Part shown: piece after piece, positions 17,724 to 26,405 of the stretch
Layout of the letters: each line of letters begins with the position of its first letter
Position numbering within the stretch: the first letter of the stretch is position 1
Assembly (NCBI RefSeq): GCF_040222815.1
Contig: NZ_JAVKCH010000015.1
Location: forward strand, 248,001 to 312,000
Reading direction: 5' to 3'
Origin: Imperialibacter sp040222815
GTDB lineage: Bacteria; Bacteroidota; Bacteroidia; Cytophagales; Cyclobacteriaceae
Length of the DNA stretch: 64,000 nt
Made by a program: the position numbers and the translations under genes
The notes under the pieces: generated by a model
What the model was told of the DNA's origin: nothing
Databases searched by the model: none
What the model saw: the letters and a program-made list of their open reading frames with translations, nothing else

Positions 17724-18764
17724 TCAGGCAACGGGTTTGTCCTTGATGGCCAGCTGCCCGCAGGCAGCGTCGATGTCTTTCCCTCTGCTTCGCCTCACGT
17801 TCACCACAACACCCCGATCTTCGAGATAGGCCGAGAACTTATCAAGTGCCTCCGGGTCTGCATTCTTATAAGTGGCTTCAGCAATAGGATTGTATTCTAT
17901 AATGTTCACCTTACTAGGCACAGCCTTTGTAAACTGGAAAAGCTCTTCAGCATCTTTCAAAGTATCATTGAAGCTATAGAACATGATGTATTCGAAGGTG
18001 ATTTTGTTCTTCGTTTTTTGATAGAAGTACTGCAACGCCTCTTTCAATGCTTCCAAAGTATTAGACTCATTGATTGGCATGATCTGATTTCGCTTTTCAT
18101 CGTTAGCTGCATGAAGCGACAACGCCAGGTTAAACTTTACCTCATCGTCGCCCAACTTTTTGATCATTTTGGCAATACCTGCCGTAGAAACAGTGATCCT
18201 CTTGGGCGACATACCCAGCCCATCCGGAGACGTTATATACTCCACTGACTTGAGCACGTTGGCATAATTCAGGAGAGGCTCACCCATACCCATATACACT
18301 ATATTAGTAAGGGGTACATTGTTGGCCTCCCTTGCCTGCTTGTCAATCATAACCACCTGATCATAAATTTCTGCGGGATCCAGATTCCTTTTGCGCTCCA
18401 TGTAGCCAGTGGCGCAAAACTTACAGGTCAAGGAGCAGCCCACCTGTGAAGACACGCAAGCGGTCATGCGATCATCGGCTGGTATCAACACGCCCTCAAT
18501 CATGTGACCATCGTGCAAGCGGAAGCCAGATTTGATTGTTCCATCTGATGACATTTGCTTGGTAGCCGTGCTTACAGCCAAAATACTGAAATGCTCCTTC
18601 AGCATATCCCTTGTCTTCAACGACAGGTTGGTCATTTCATCAAAAGAAGTGGCAGACTTTTTCCACAGCCATTCACTCACCTGCTTGGCTCTGAAAGCAG
18701 GTTCTCCCCATGTTTTAAAAACATCAACGAGCTCTGACGATGAAATTTTCCTGATATCTTGCAC
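17724..18764 (-). CDS. rlmN: 23S rRNA (adenine-2503-C2)-methyltransferase RlmN
   Basis: This 346-residue radical-SAM enzyme has the cluster motif CSLTCKFCATG, the GMGEPLLNY segment and the methyl-carrying cysteine in DAACGQL near the C-terminus. RlmN methylates A2503 of 23S rRNA and A37 of some tRNAs. The start appears to be GTG at 18764: the frame has an in-frame stop just upstream and the first internal ATG would remove conserved sequence. It converges on the rhomboid operon with a 37-base gap and no clear terminator. Confidence 0.95.
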   Translation of the reverse strand: MQDIRKISSSELVDVFKTWGEPAFRAKQVSEWLWKKSATSFDEMTNLSLKTRDMLKEHFSILAVSTATKQMSSDGTIKSGFRLHDGHMIEGVLIPADDRMTACVSSQVGCSLTCKFCATGYMERKRNLDPAEIYDQVVMIDKQAREANNVPLTNIVYMGMGEPLLNYANVLKSVEYITSPDGLGMSPKRITVSTAGIAKMIKKLGDDEVKFNLALSLHAANDEKRNQIMPINESNTLEALKEALQYFYQKTKNKITFEYIMFYSFNDTLKDAEELFQFTKAVPSKVNIIEYNPIAEATYKNADPEALDKFSAYLEDRGVVVNVRRSRGKDIDAACGQLAIKDKPVA

Positions 18765-19125
18765 TATATGTGGGTATTAAAGCTGTAAAGTTAGCGACTA
18801 TTAGTTGTTAAGTGGTGCCAGAGGCAAAGGAATTTGGGTTTTAACAAGCCAATGAGATCGAAACGGAATTGATTTGACGACAAACAACAAATCACACAGC
18901 TAACCTTCTCTGGGCTTACGAAGTTCCTTCAGCCTGTTTACTTGCTCCCAATAAGTACTACCGGAATTGGCAGCAAGTTGAATGGTTGTGACCATTAAAA
19001 TTCTTAAATGGAAGACGAAAATTAACCAGGAGACCTTTCAGACTCAAACGAGTTGGCCCGGGCACAAAAGTTTCACTATTATTACTTTTCAATAAGCTTA
19101 TCACATACTAACTGTTAGAGACTAG
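18765..19125. other. 361-base gap between rlmN and the LytTR regulator
   Basis: The gap lies upstream of both divergent genes. I see no tRNA, no strong hairpin and no exact TAnnTTTG element. One short minus-strand frame, ATG 18995 to TAG 18900, encodes 31 residues (MVTTIQLAANSGSTYWEQVN onward, basic end). It could be a small peptide or the remnant of a longer coiled-coil gene. Confidence 0.4.
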
Positions 19126-19875
19126 TTGGAAGCAATCATTGTTGATGACGAAGCCCCACTGCGAGAGGCACTAAAAGCACTTTTAAAGGTTTCACACCCC
19201 GATATCCGAATCACAGGTGAGGCAGATTCAGTTAGTACTGGATTTCAGGTGATCAGCACTAAAAAGCCTGATCTTGTTTTTTTGGATGTCGAAATCAATG
19301 AAGGCACGGGATTTGACTTACTCTCAAAGTTTGAGACGATCGACTTCAAAATCATTTTTGTCACGGCGCACAACGAATACGCCATCCGGGCTTTTAAGTT
19401 CAGTGCGGTAGACTACCTGCTGAAACCAGTTGATCCAGGCGAACTCAATTATGCAGTATCCAAGGCCAGAGAATCCGTAAAAGCCCATTCCGACAAACTT
19501 TCTCTCAAATTATTGCTTGAAAACTCAAGAGATGAGCGTCTGCCCAAAAGGGTGCTGCTGAAGGATCATGATAGCATTCACTTAATTGAAACGGATGAAA
19601 TTGTGAGGTGTGAGGCTGAGGGAAACTACACTAAGTTCTATTTAGCCAATGGCAAGTTCTTACTTATCTCAAAGACGCTGAAAGATTTTGACAGCCTCTT
19701 CTCTTCAAATCAATTCTTTCGTGCACATCAGTCTCACCTGGTTAATCTTAAGTTTTTTCTTCGCCTCGATAAAGCCGATGGGGGTTCAATTGTGCTGAAG
19801 GATGGAACGACCCTTCCTGTGGCTACAAGAAAAAAGGAGCATTTGATGGGAAAATTAGCGGCATACACAAAATAG
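19126..19875 (+). CDS. LytTR-family response regulator (orphan)
   Basis: The 249-residue protein has a receiver domain with the acidic pair DD at 7-8, phosphoacceptor Asp54 in LVFLDVEIN and the lysine in DYLLKPVD. It is followed by a LytTR DNA-binding domain (CEAEGNYTKFYLANG, FFRAHQSHLVNL). The only possible start is TTG at 19126, because an in-frame TAG lies one codon upstream and the receiver begins immediately. Regulators of this class normally pair with a LytS/YehU-type kinase, but none is adjacent. The next two genes on the same strand may be its targets. Confidence 0.88.
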   Translation: MEAIIVDDEAPLREALKALLKVSHPDIRITGEADSVSTGFQVISTKKPDLVFLDVEINEGTGFDLLSKFETIDFKIIFVTAHNEYAIRAFKFSAVDYLLKPVDPGELNYAVSKARESVKAHSDKLSLKLLLENSRDERLPKRVLLKDHDSIHLIETDEIVRCEAEGNYTKFYLANGKFLLISKTLKDFDSLFSSNQFFRAHQSHLVNLKFFLRLDKADGGSIVLKDGTTLPVATRKKEHLMGKLAAYTK

Positions 19876-20084
19876 CGAATACTAATTGATAAAGTACTTT
19901 TGCTAAAACTTGACTAACAAATAAAAATTTCCCTATTTCATGTCCCGTGTTTTTTGAACTTTTGGATTAGATAATGATAAAATACCTAGAAATGGGTATT
20001 TCGAGCGAAATCTGTTGTGGTTACTTTTAGACTTTAGTCACTTATACGAACTGCGTAATTAAACCATTCTTAACTATATAATAT

Positions 20085-20825
20085 ATGAGAAGTTTTGTTT
20101 CACGCTTAAGGCGTTTGCGAAGCACCCACTTAATATTCCTATTATGTGGGTTGTGGGTCCATGATGCGTCCGCACAGGATGATGGACTTAGTGCCTTTAG
20201 CCCCTTACGGTATGGGGCTAAGGTAGGTGCGAACCTAAATCAGTTCAGTCAGACAGGTATGGTCATTGATGTAAACGGTGGTGCCGTTGTTAGCTACCAA
20301 GTTTCTGACCTGATCGGTATTCGAGGTGAACTGCTTTATATGGGTATCGGCGGTGGTCTGTCCGACAGAGTTATCGACTGGTCAGCATACGAGGGAAATA
20401 TCCTGAGTGTCACTTATGAGAATCGATCCAGGTCGATTAAAAATGTTGAATTGCCAGTAATGGCAGCCATTAGCATTCCAACCAATGGAAGTTCCATATC
20501 TCCAAAATTTCTGATTGGAGCAAGTTATGGCTATTCAATCGCTTCCTTTGAAACGAGGGATTTGAACTTTACTATGGCTGACGGTTCATTGGCACCTCCT
20601 GTTTCAAACACTGTTGAGAATGTTAGCAGTAGCATCCAGAGCCACCAATTTGCTGTACATGGCGGATTTGCGCTGGAGTATGACCTGGGAAATGGGAGCA
20701 CGTTTTATCAGGAAATTCGTTATCGCTATGGGCTCGACAATATTAACATCGACTTGGGGCGCCCCGGTTTAGGCGGTGAGCTAATCCCATCAACTATCAG
20801 CCTGAATTTTGGCTATTTCTTTTAA
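20085..20825 (+). CDS. PorT-like outer-membrane beta-barrel protein
   Basis: The 246-residue protein has a signal peptide ending in DASAQDD, a first strand of the YGAKVGANLNQFS type and a pattern of alternating hydrophobic strands, and it ends in the aromatic SLNFGYFF. This is the layout of the outer-membrane beta-barrel (PorT/OmpW-like) families abundant in Bacteroidota. The cargo is unknown. A TAnnTTTG match (TACTTTTG, 19895-19902) lies about 185 bases upstream. The lipoprotein gene follows after 30 bases, so the two probably form an operon placed behind the orphan LytTR regulator. Confidence 0.78.
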   Translation: MRSFVSRLRRLRSTHLIFLLCGLWVHDASAQDDGLSAFSPLRYGAKVGANLNQFSQTGMVIDVNGGAVVSYQVSDLIGIRGELLYMGIGGGLSDRVIDWSAYEGNILSVTYENRSRSIKNVELPVMAAISIPTNGSSISPKFLIGASYGYSIASFETRDLNFTMADGSLAPPVSNTVENVSSSIQSHQFAVHGGFALEYDLGNGSTFYQEIRYRYGLDNINIDLGRPGLGGELIPSTISLNFGYFF

Positions 20826-20855
20826 AGATTTAAAAAAACAAACCTTCATAAAATC

Positions 20856-23174
20856 ATGAAAACAATTAAACTCAATTTTTTACTCGTAATAATGGCGCTG
20901 GGTGTGTTCACCTTTACGTCCTGCGAAGATGAATTTACAGAGGAAGACTTCTTCAACAAGCAGGCTGAATTGGCTGCGTCGCAGCAAAGCTTTGACCTTG
21001 AGAAACTTATTCTACAATATGAGCTCATGCGTGAGAATGACTCTTTGATGGCGGTATTCTCAAATCAACTTGCTGGTATGCTGAAAGATGAAAATACTGA
21101 AGCTTTGCGTCAGGCAGGTCTTTTGGCGTCCTACACACTAACAATTGAAAATCAGGGTGGTGCGCCACTGGAAGGCGTTACCGTTTCAGTTGGAGGCAGT
21201 AACCCTGCAGCCCGTGTGGATGCAGTAACTGATGCCACCGGCCAGGTCATTATCAATGATATTGTCATAGGAGCAAGCCCTGTTCAGGTAACTTTGGCAG
21301 GCTTCGTTGGCGTTTCTTACATACTGGATTTAGGAACTATTTCCAGCGGTGAAGAATACTTCCAAATTGGAAGCTACATTTATCCATTGGGAAGACATGA
21401 GACTACTCGCATCGTTCTGCTTTCAGCAGATGGCGCAAGCGGAACATTTGCCACTGTGAATGGCACAGCAACTATCGAAACTGATCTTACCAACTCGGCA
21501 TCTGAAGTTCCACAGGATGTGACTATAGTTGCCTATCTCGATGGTACAGATTTCGACTACGAAAGTGCCCAAAATTTTTTCCACTCATCTGTTGATATTT
21601 ACGACGTAAGGTTTAGCGGTGAGGGAATTGGCTCAGCTATTGTGGACAATACAACAGGTAGGTTCAGCATGTTATTGCCAGCAAATGAAAACGGAATATC
21701 ATACACACTAATGGTACCTGACGTAACAGCTGACCAAACTATCGTTATTGATACGAGAGACGATTTACCTGTTACTCCAGAACTTGCTACCGTGCCTGCG
21801 AGATACGGGCCCGTAAACGGCGGCACGTTCTCCCCATCAATTTCTATTGCTGGTGCCAAAGCTGTATTCCCTGCACCTACGGGCGCTGGAAATGGCGCAA
21901 ATTTGACGTTTACGGTGGTTCCTAGGGATTTAAATATCGGATTCACTATTGATGGCAATGCAGGTACTACTCCTAACTCTGGAAACGTTGAATTCGACAT
22001 TATCAGTGACGGTGGTACTGTTCAGATTTCTCCCACAGCTGCTGTAGCAACTGCTACCACCCCTACCACGCCAATTGCGCTTCAGACGTCTATTATTGGC
22101 GACCTTGATCTAACGGTTGCTGGTGGTGTTGGCTATACAATTGGTGAAGACTATGACATTACTATTGATGTACTTTCCGGTGCTACAGTTCTTCAGACTG
22201 TTACGGTAACTGAAACCGCAGTGGATGATGGTACTGGAAACGGCGTTCTGCCAACCATAGACGAAACCGGAGGAAATATCCTTACCAATGGCAGTGATAA
22301 CCTTAACGCTTTCGGTGTAACTGGCTATCAAGTTACTGTAGTAGAGGTAGCTCCTGCCGTTGCTCCGACCACAGCTGCAACAATTACAGTTACTTGCGAC
22401 TGTAGAGTAGATGCTATTCAAACGACTACTACAGGCGTTGGATATTCAGCCGGGATCACTGGAATAACTTTTGCTGGAGGTGGCACAGGAGCTGCTTTGC
22501 CAGTTGTAGACGTGGTAGCAACCGGGTTTGAATACACTATAGCTATCGACAATACTGGTATTACTGTACCCTACACTATTCTACCCGATGTAAACTGGTA
22601 TAACACAACCGTTGCAAGCTTCCCAGACGCTAGCGCAACTGACACAGATGTGATTTCCTACACTGAGGCCGGAACTGGACTATCAGGCAATCTTGACGAC
22701 CTGCTTGGAATTAATGGAACCGGTGGTCTTGCATTAACCAGGACGGTAACAAATCTGAGAACAGGATTCTCCTATGCTGCTCCGGTTCTTGAGATTGTTG
22801 AGCCAATGGCTATGATGGCTTCGGCTGATGTTGATATCAATTCAGATGGAACCATTGGCGGCCTATTCAACGAAGATGGTGGTATGGGTTACACTGGAGT
22901 ATTCGGCGTAACAATCATGCCTACTCTGGCAACCTCTCCTGGAACAGGCGCCGCCGTGCAATTGTTTGATTTCACAACTCAGGGAACCAGAGAGGTTCAG
23001 TGGAGCACTAACTGGACAGTAACTGACAAAGGCTCCGGCTATTTGGAAGAGTTGAACAACAGCGCTTTTGGAGCCTACTCCGGACCTACCAGCGTTTATG
23101 CCATTTCTGGCGAAGTATTTGAGTTGACAGTTAAATATGGTTCAGGTATGCGCTTGCAAAACGTGAATCAATGA
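20856..23174 (+). CDS. Large exported lipoprotein with repeated GxGY modules
   Basis: The 772-residue protein begins with a lipoprotein signal ending FTFTSCEDEF, and has a helical region with LEKLILQYELMREND (about 40-90). A carboxypeptidase-regulatory-like beta-sandwich follows at about 95-170 (GAPLEGVTVSVGG). The rest is Thr/Gly/Ala-rich beta sequence. The motif GxGYxxG recurs near residues 421, 527, 674 and 725, with GTGA-type turns. I do not recognise the whole protein. The composition suggests a surface-exposed, possibly adhesive or matrix protein. It is co-transcribed with the barrel protein upstream and ends at a strong terminator. Confidence 0.72.
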   Translation: MKTIKLNFLLVIMALGVFTFTSCEDEFTEEDFFNKQAELAASQQSFDLEKLILQYELMRENDSLMAVFSNQLAGMLKDENTEALRQAGLLASYTLTIENQGGAPLEGVTVSVGGSNPAARVDAVTDATGQVIINDIVIGASPVQVTLAGFVGVSYILDLGTISSGEEYFQIGSYIYPLGRHETTRIVLLSADGASGTFATVNGTATIETDLTNSASEVPQDVTIVAYLDGTDFDYESAQNFFHSSVDIYDVRFSGEGIGSAIVDNTTGRFSMLLPANENGISYTLMVPDVTADQTIVIDTRDDLPVTPELATVPARYGPVNGGTFSPSISIAGAKAVFPAPTGAGNGANLTFTVVPRDLNIGFTIDGNAGTTPNSGNVEFDIISDGGTVQISPTAAVATATTPTTPIALQTSIIGDLDLTVAGGVGYTIGEDYDITIDVLSGATVLQTVTVTETAVDDGTGNGVLPTIDETGGNILTNGSDNLNAFGVTGYQVTVVEVAPAVAPTTAATITVTCDCRVDAIQTTTTGVGYSAGITGITFAGGGTGAALPVVDVVATGFEYTIAIDNTGITVPYTILPDVNWYNTTVASFPDASATDTDVISYTEAGTGLSGNLDDLLGINGTGGLALTRTVTNLRTGFSYAAPVLEIVEPMAMMASADVDINSDGTIGGLFNEDGGMGYTGVFGVTIMPTLATSPGTGAAVQLFDFTTQGTREVQWSTNWTVTDKGSGYLEELNNSAFGAYSGPTSVYAISGEVFELTVKYGSGMRLQNVNQ

Positions 23175-23198
23175 CTGGACGATGATCTATAAACACTT

Positions 23199-23229
23199 AA
23201 ACCCCGGCAATTGTCGGGGTTTTCTTTTT
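23199..23229 (+). terminator. Rho-independent terminator after the lipoprotein gene
   Basis: The stem AAACCCCG (23199-23206) pairs with CGGGGTTT (23215-23222) around an 8-base loop and is followed by TTTTCTTTTT. It lies 25 bases after the lipoprotein stop. Confidence 0.85.
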
Positions 23230-23431
23230 GTCTTTTCTGGGATGAGTAGATTAAAGGATAGCAGGATTCTTCATCTGACTTGCCCTTCTTCCGACTACTA
23301 AAGGTTGAACTGGCCTCGCTCAAGTCGCAAACCACTCACTAAACACCTTGCAAATCATTTACCGGGCTCTCGTGCAAATGTGGCCTTGCTCTTCAAAAGG
23401 AAAACCATATCTTCATTCCACAAAAATTGAT

Positions 23432-23959
23432 ATGCACCTACTTACCCTTATTTCAGAAAGGATTGATGCGCTGAATGAATACGCAGGAAGGCTTATCTCC
23501 TGGCTTGCCGGGGTTATGGTCGTTGTCTTTTGCTTCGATGTAGCAATGAGGTATATTTTTAATGTCAGCTTTGCCTCTGTGTTTGAGCTGGAATGGCATT
23601 TTTTCGCAGCCATCTTTCTAATTGGCGCTGGCTACACACTCAAGCACGACAAGCACGTAAGAGTTGATGTGTTTTATGGAGAAATGTCGCCTAAGAAACA
23701 GGCATACGTCAACTTACTCGGCGTGCTACTCTTTCTCCTTCCAATTTGTATTGTGATCATCAAAATATCACTTCTGTTTGTTTACAATTCCTGGATCATC
23801 AGAGAAAATTCTCCTGACCCGGGGGGCCTTCCTGCCCGCTACATCATTAAAGCATTTATCCCAATCGGCTTCTTTCTACTATTCCTCCAGGGTGTTTCGT
23901 TGGCTATCAAATCACTCGTCACCATTTTGAATCCATCAAAAAACGAAGACAATGAATGA
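23432..23959 (+). CDS. TRAP transporter small permease (DctQ type)
   Basis: From the ATG at 23432 (MHLLTLISERIDALN) the protein has 175 residues and four membrane helices, with the DctQ-family start ERIDALNEYAGRLISWLAG and a WHFFAAIFLIGAGYTLKHDKHVRVDV core. An upstream in-frame TTG would add 28 residues with no helix. DctQ associates with the large permease to form the sodium-driven TRAP complex. It overlaps the next gene by 8 bases. The binding protein lies just beyond on the opposite strand. Confidence 0.9.
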   Translation: MHLLTLISERIDALNEYAGRLISWLAGVMVVVFCFDVAMRYIFNVSFASVFELEWHFFAAIFLIGAGYTLKHDKHVRVDVFYGEMSPKKQAYVNLLGVLLFLLPICIVIIKISLLFVYNSWIIRENSPDPGGLPARYIIKAFIPIGFFLLFLQGVSLAIKSLVTILNPSKNEDNE

Positions 23960-25271
23960 AGTTTGGGCGCTGATACTGTTTGGTCTGATATTCATTTTTA
24001 TTCTTTGGGGATTTCCAGTGGCATTTACACTGGGTGGCCTTTCAGTAATTTTTGGTCTTATTTTTTTCGATGCCGACTTCTTTTACCTGGTTGCATTGAG
24101 GATTTATGGAACCATGAACAACTTTGTTCTCATAGCTGTGCCCTTGTTCGTTTTTATGGGAATTATGCTGGAGAAATCCGGCCTGGCAGAAAGCCTCCTC
24201 GAGACCATGGCACTTATTTTTGGGAAGTTCAAAGGAGGACTGGCGGTAGCGGTTGTGCTGGTGGGTGCCATGCTGGCAGCCTCCACAGGGATTGTTGGGG
24301 CTACTGTCATTACGATGGGCCTTATCAGTCTCCCAACCATGCTCAAGCGAGGGTTTAGTCCTGAGCTGGCCACAGGCACCATTGCCTCAGCTGGCACCTT
24401 GGGTCAAATTATTCCGCCATCAGTGGTTTTAGTGTTGCTGGGCAGTGTGCTCAACGTCTCCGTTGGGGATCTCTTCACCGCTGCCGTTGTGCCTGGCGTT
24501 GCACTGGTTTTTTGCTACCTGGCTTTCATAGTGGTGTATGCCATTGTCAAACCCAACAAGGCACCGGGTATGCCGGAAGAGGAAATCAGGGCCTTCAGAG
24601 AAAAGGGAATAACCGGGCAGGTTATAAAAGCTTTCGTACTTCCTCTCCTGCTGATTGTAGCTGTGTTGGGATCCATTTTTGCGGGCATTGCGTCTCCTAC
24701 TGAAGCTGCTGGAGTTGGTGCTCTTGGCGCCACATTGCTCACCGTTATGTCTGGCAAATTCAACCTTGACGTATTGAAGGGCGTGATGAGAGAAACAACC
24801 CACCTCACCACAATGGTCTTTACAATCCTCATTGGCGCAACCGCATTTTCGCTGGTTTTCAGGGCATTAGGGGGCGACCGATTCCTTATTCAACTCATTG
24901 AGAATTCCGACTTGTCTGTTAGTGCGTTCTTGTTTGTGGTGATGCTCGCCGTGTTTGTCGCCGGCTTTTTTATCGACTTTATCGAGATCATCTTCATCAT
25001 CGTGCCAGTGGTGGCACCAATATTTGCCAAGCTGGGAGTTGACCTTGTATGGGTGGGGATATTGCTGGCCCTCAACCTGCAAACTTCTTTCCTCACGCCA
25101 CCTTTTGGTTTCTCACTGTTCTACCTGAAAGGAGTAGCACCAAAACATATCACCACCGGGCAATTATATAGAGGAATTGTTCCTTTTGTATTGATACAGC
25201 TAGTATTTCTTCTGCTTGTCGTTCTCTTTCCGGAGATTGTCTCCTTTTTACCAGATCTGCTCAAAAAGTAG
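23952..25271 (+). CDS. TRAP transporter large permease (DctM type)
   Basis: This 439-residue protein has about twelve membrane helices and the DctM features GFPVAFTLGG, VPLFVFMGIMLEKSGLAE, GATVITMGLISLPTML and TLGQIIPPSVVLVLLG. It is the sodium-coupled transport subunit for an organic acid captured by a periplasmic binding protein. Translational coupling to dctQ is shown by the 8-base overlap. The gene ends 12 bases before the stop of the convergent binding-protein gene, with no terminator between them. Confidence 0.93.
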   Translation: MNEVWALILFGLIFIFILWGFPVAFTLGGLSVIFGLIFFDADFFYLVALRIYGTMNNFVLIAVPLFVFMGIMLEKSGLAESLLETMALIFGKFKGGLAVAVVLVGAMLAASTGIVGATVITMGLISLPTMLKRGFSPELATGTIASAGTLGQIIPPSVVLVLLGSVLNVSVGDLFTAAVVPGVALVFCYLAFIVVYAIVKPNKAPGMPEEEIRAFREKGITGQVIKAFVLPLLLIVAVLGSIFAGIASPTEAAGVGALGATLLTVMSGKFNLDVLKGVMRETTHLTTMVFTILIGATAFSLVFRALGGDRFLIQLIENSDLSVSAFLFVVMLAVFVAGFFIDFIEIIFIIVPVVAPIFAKLGVDLVWVGILLALNLQTSFLTPPFGFSLFYLKGVAPKHITTGQLYRGIVPFVLIQLVFLLLVVLFPEIVSFLPDLLKK

Positions 25272-25283
25272 GCAACAACAGTC

Positions 25284-26405
25284 CTATTGGCCTAGCACAT
25301 CATTATAAAAAGCTCGTTCGCTAATATCTGACCAGGGTTTCACCTGATCTCGAAACGTTGTAAAGCTGTCGTATACTTTTTTAATGACAGGATCGCTTTG
25401 CGCCATATCACCAAGCATCACATCACTTATTTTCTTTAGCTCCCTCAAAATCACATCAGGAAGTTTTCTGATATCCGTTCCCTCTTCCTCCCGGAGCTTT
25501 TTAAGGTACAAACTGTTCTTTGCGTCAAACTCAGCAAGCATCCATTCATTGAGCTTAGACGCCCCTGCCCGCACTATTTCTTTCAGGTCTGTTGGAAGTG
25601 CCTCAAATTTGTCTTTGTTCACCATCTGCTCCAGCACCGAGCCTGGCTCATGCCAACCTGGATAATAGTAGTGCTTAGCCACTCTCTGAAATCCCATGAG
25701 GTAGTCATGATAGGGGCCAATCCATTCGGCAGCATCGATCACACCTCTTTCAAGGTTGCTGTAAATTTCGCCCCCAGCCTGCAGCACCGATGTGCCTCCA
25801 GCCTCCGACAACACCTTCCCGCCCAGCCCGGGAATCCTCATTTTCAGGCCTTTCAGGTCGTCCATTGTATTCAGCTCCCGGTTGAACCAGCCCGCCATTT
25901 GCACGCCGGTATTCCCGGCGATCATGGGCACCAGCCTGAAGGGGTCATACAGTTCCTCCCACAACGCTATGGCCCCGCTGCTAATGATCCACGCATTCAT
26001 CTGCTGGGCGTTCATCCCAAATGGAACTGCGGCGAAAAACTGGGCAGCCGGTACTTTTCCTGCCCAGTAATAGGAGGCACCATGGCCTATCTCTACGGCA
26101 CCACTGCTTACGGCATCAAAAACTTCCAGCGCCGGAACCAGCTCGCCTCCGCCATAAACTTTGATTTTAAGGCGACCACCGCTCATGGTTTCCACCCATT
26201 TCGACATCATCACGCAGCCCTCACCCACTACAGGAAAATTTGGAGGCCAGGTGGTGACCATTTTCCACTCAAACGACTTGTTAAAATTGATGTATGGAGT
26301 TTCAATCTGCTTCTTTTCCTCAGTGCAGGCAGAAAGCATTCCGGCCGTGCCACCAGCCAGCCCCAATCCGCCTTTCACTAAAAACTTCCGTCTATTGATT
26401 TCCAT
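25284..26405 (-). CDS. TRAP transporter substrate-binding protein, Tat-exported lipoprotein
   Basis: This 373-residue DctP-type binding protein carries a twin-arginine signal (NRRKFLVKGG) followed by a lipobox (GMLSAC), so it is probably folded before export and then membrane-anchored. The segments GVIDAAEWIGPYHDYLMGF and YYYPGWHEPGSVLE match the family of 2-oxo-acid/lactate-binding TRAP proteins (TakP-like). A keto or hydroxy acid is therefore the likeliest ligand, by inference. It is encoded opposite to the permeases, head to tail, and starts inside the end of the ion-channel gene (14-base overlap). Confidence 0.9.
   Translation of the reverse strand: MEINRRKFLVKGGLGLAGGTAGMLSACTEEKKQIETPYINFNKSFEWKMVTTWPPNFPVVGEGCVMMSKWVETMSGGRLKIKVYGGGELVPALEVFDAVSSGAVEIGHGASYYWAGKVPAAQFFAAVPFGMNAQQMNAWIISSGAIALWEELYDPFRLVPMIAGNTGVQMAGWFNRELNTMDDLKGLKMRIPGLGGKVLSEAGGTSVLQAGGEIYSNLERGVIDAAEWIGPYHDYLMGFQRVAKHYYYPGWHEPGSVLEQMVNKDKFEALPTDLKEIVRAGASKLNEWMLAEFDAKNSLYLKKLREEEGTDIRKLPDVILRELKKISDVMLGDMAQSDPVIKKVYDSFTTFRDQVKPWSDISERAFYNDVLGQ

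Noticed and set aside
25650..26381. A 243-codon plus-strand open frame opposite the TRAP binding-protein gene
   Set aside because: It is antisense to a well-conserved gene, its product has no recognisable domain and a His/Pro/Arg-rich composition typical of shadow frames.
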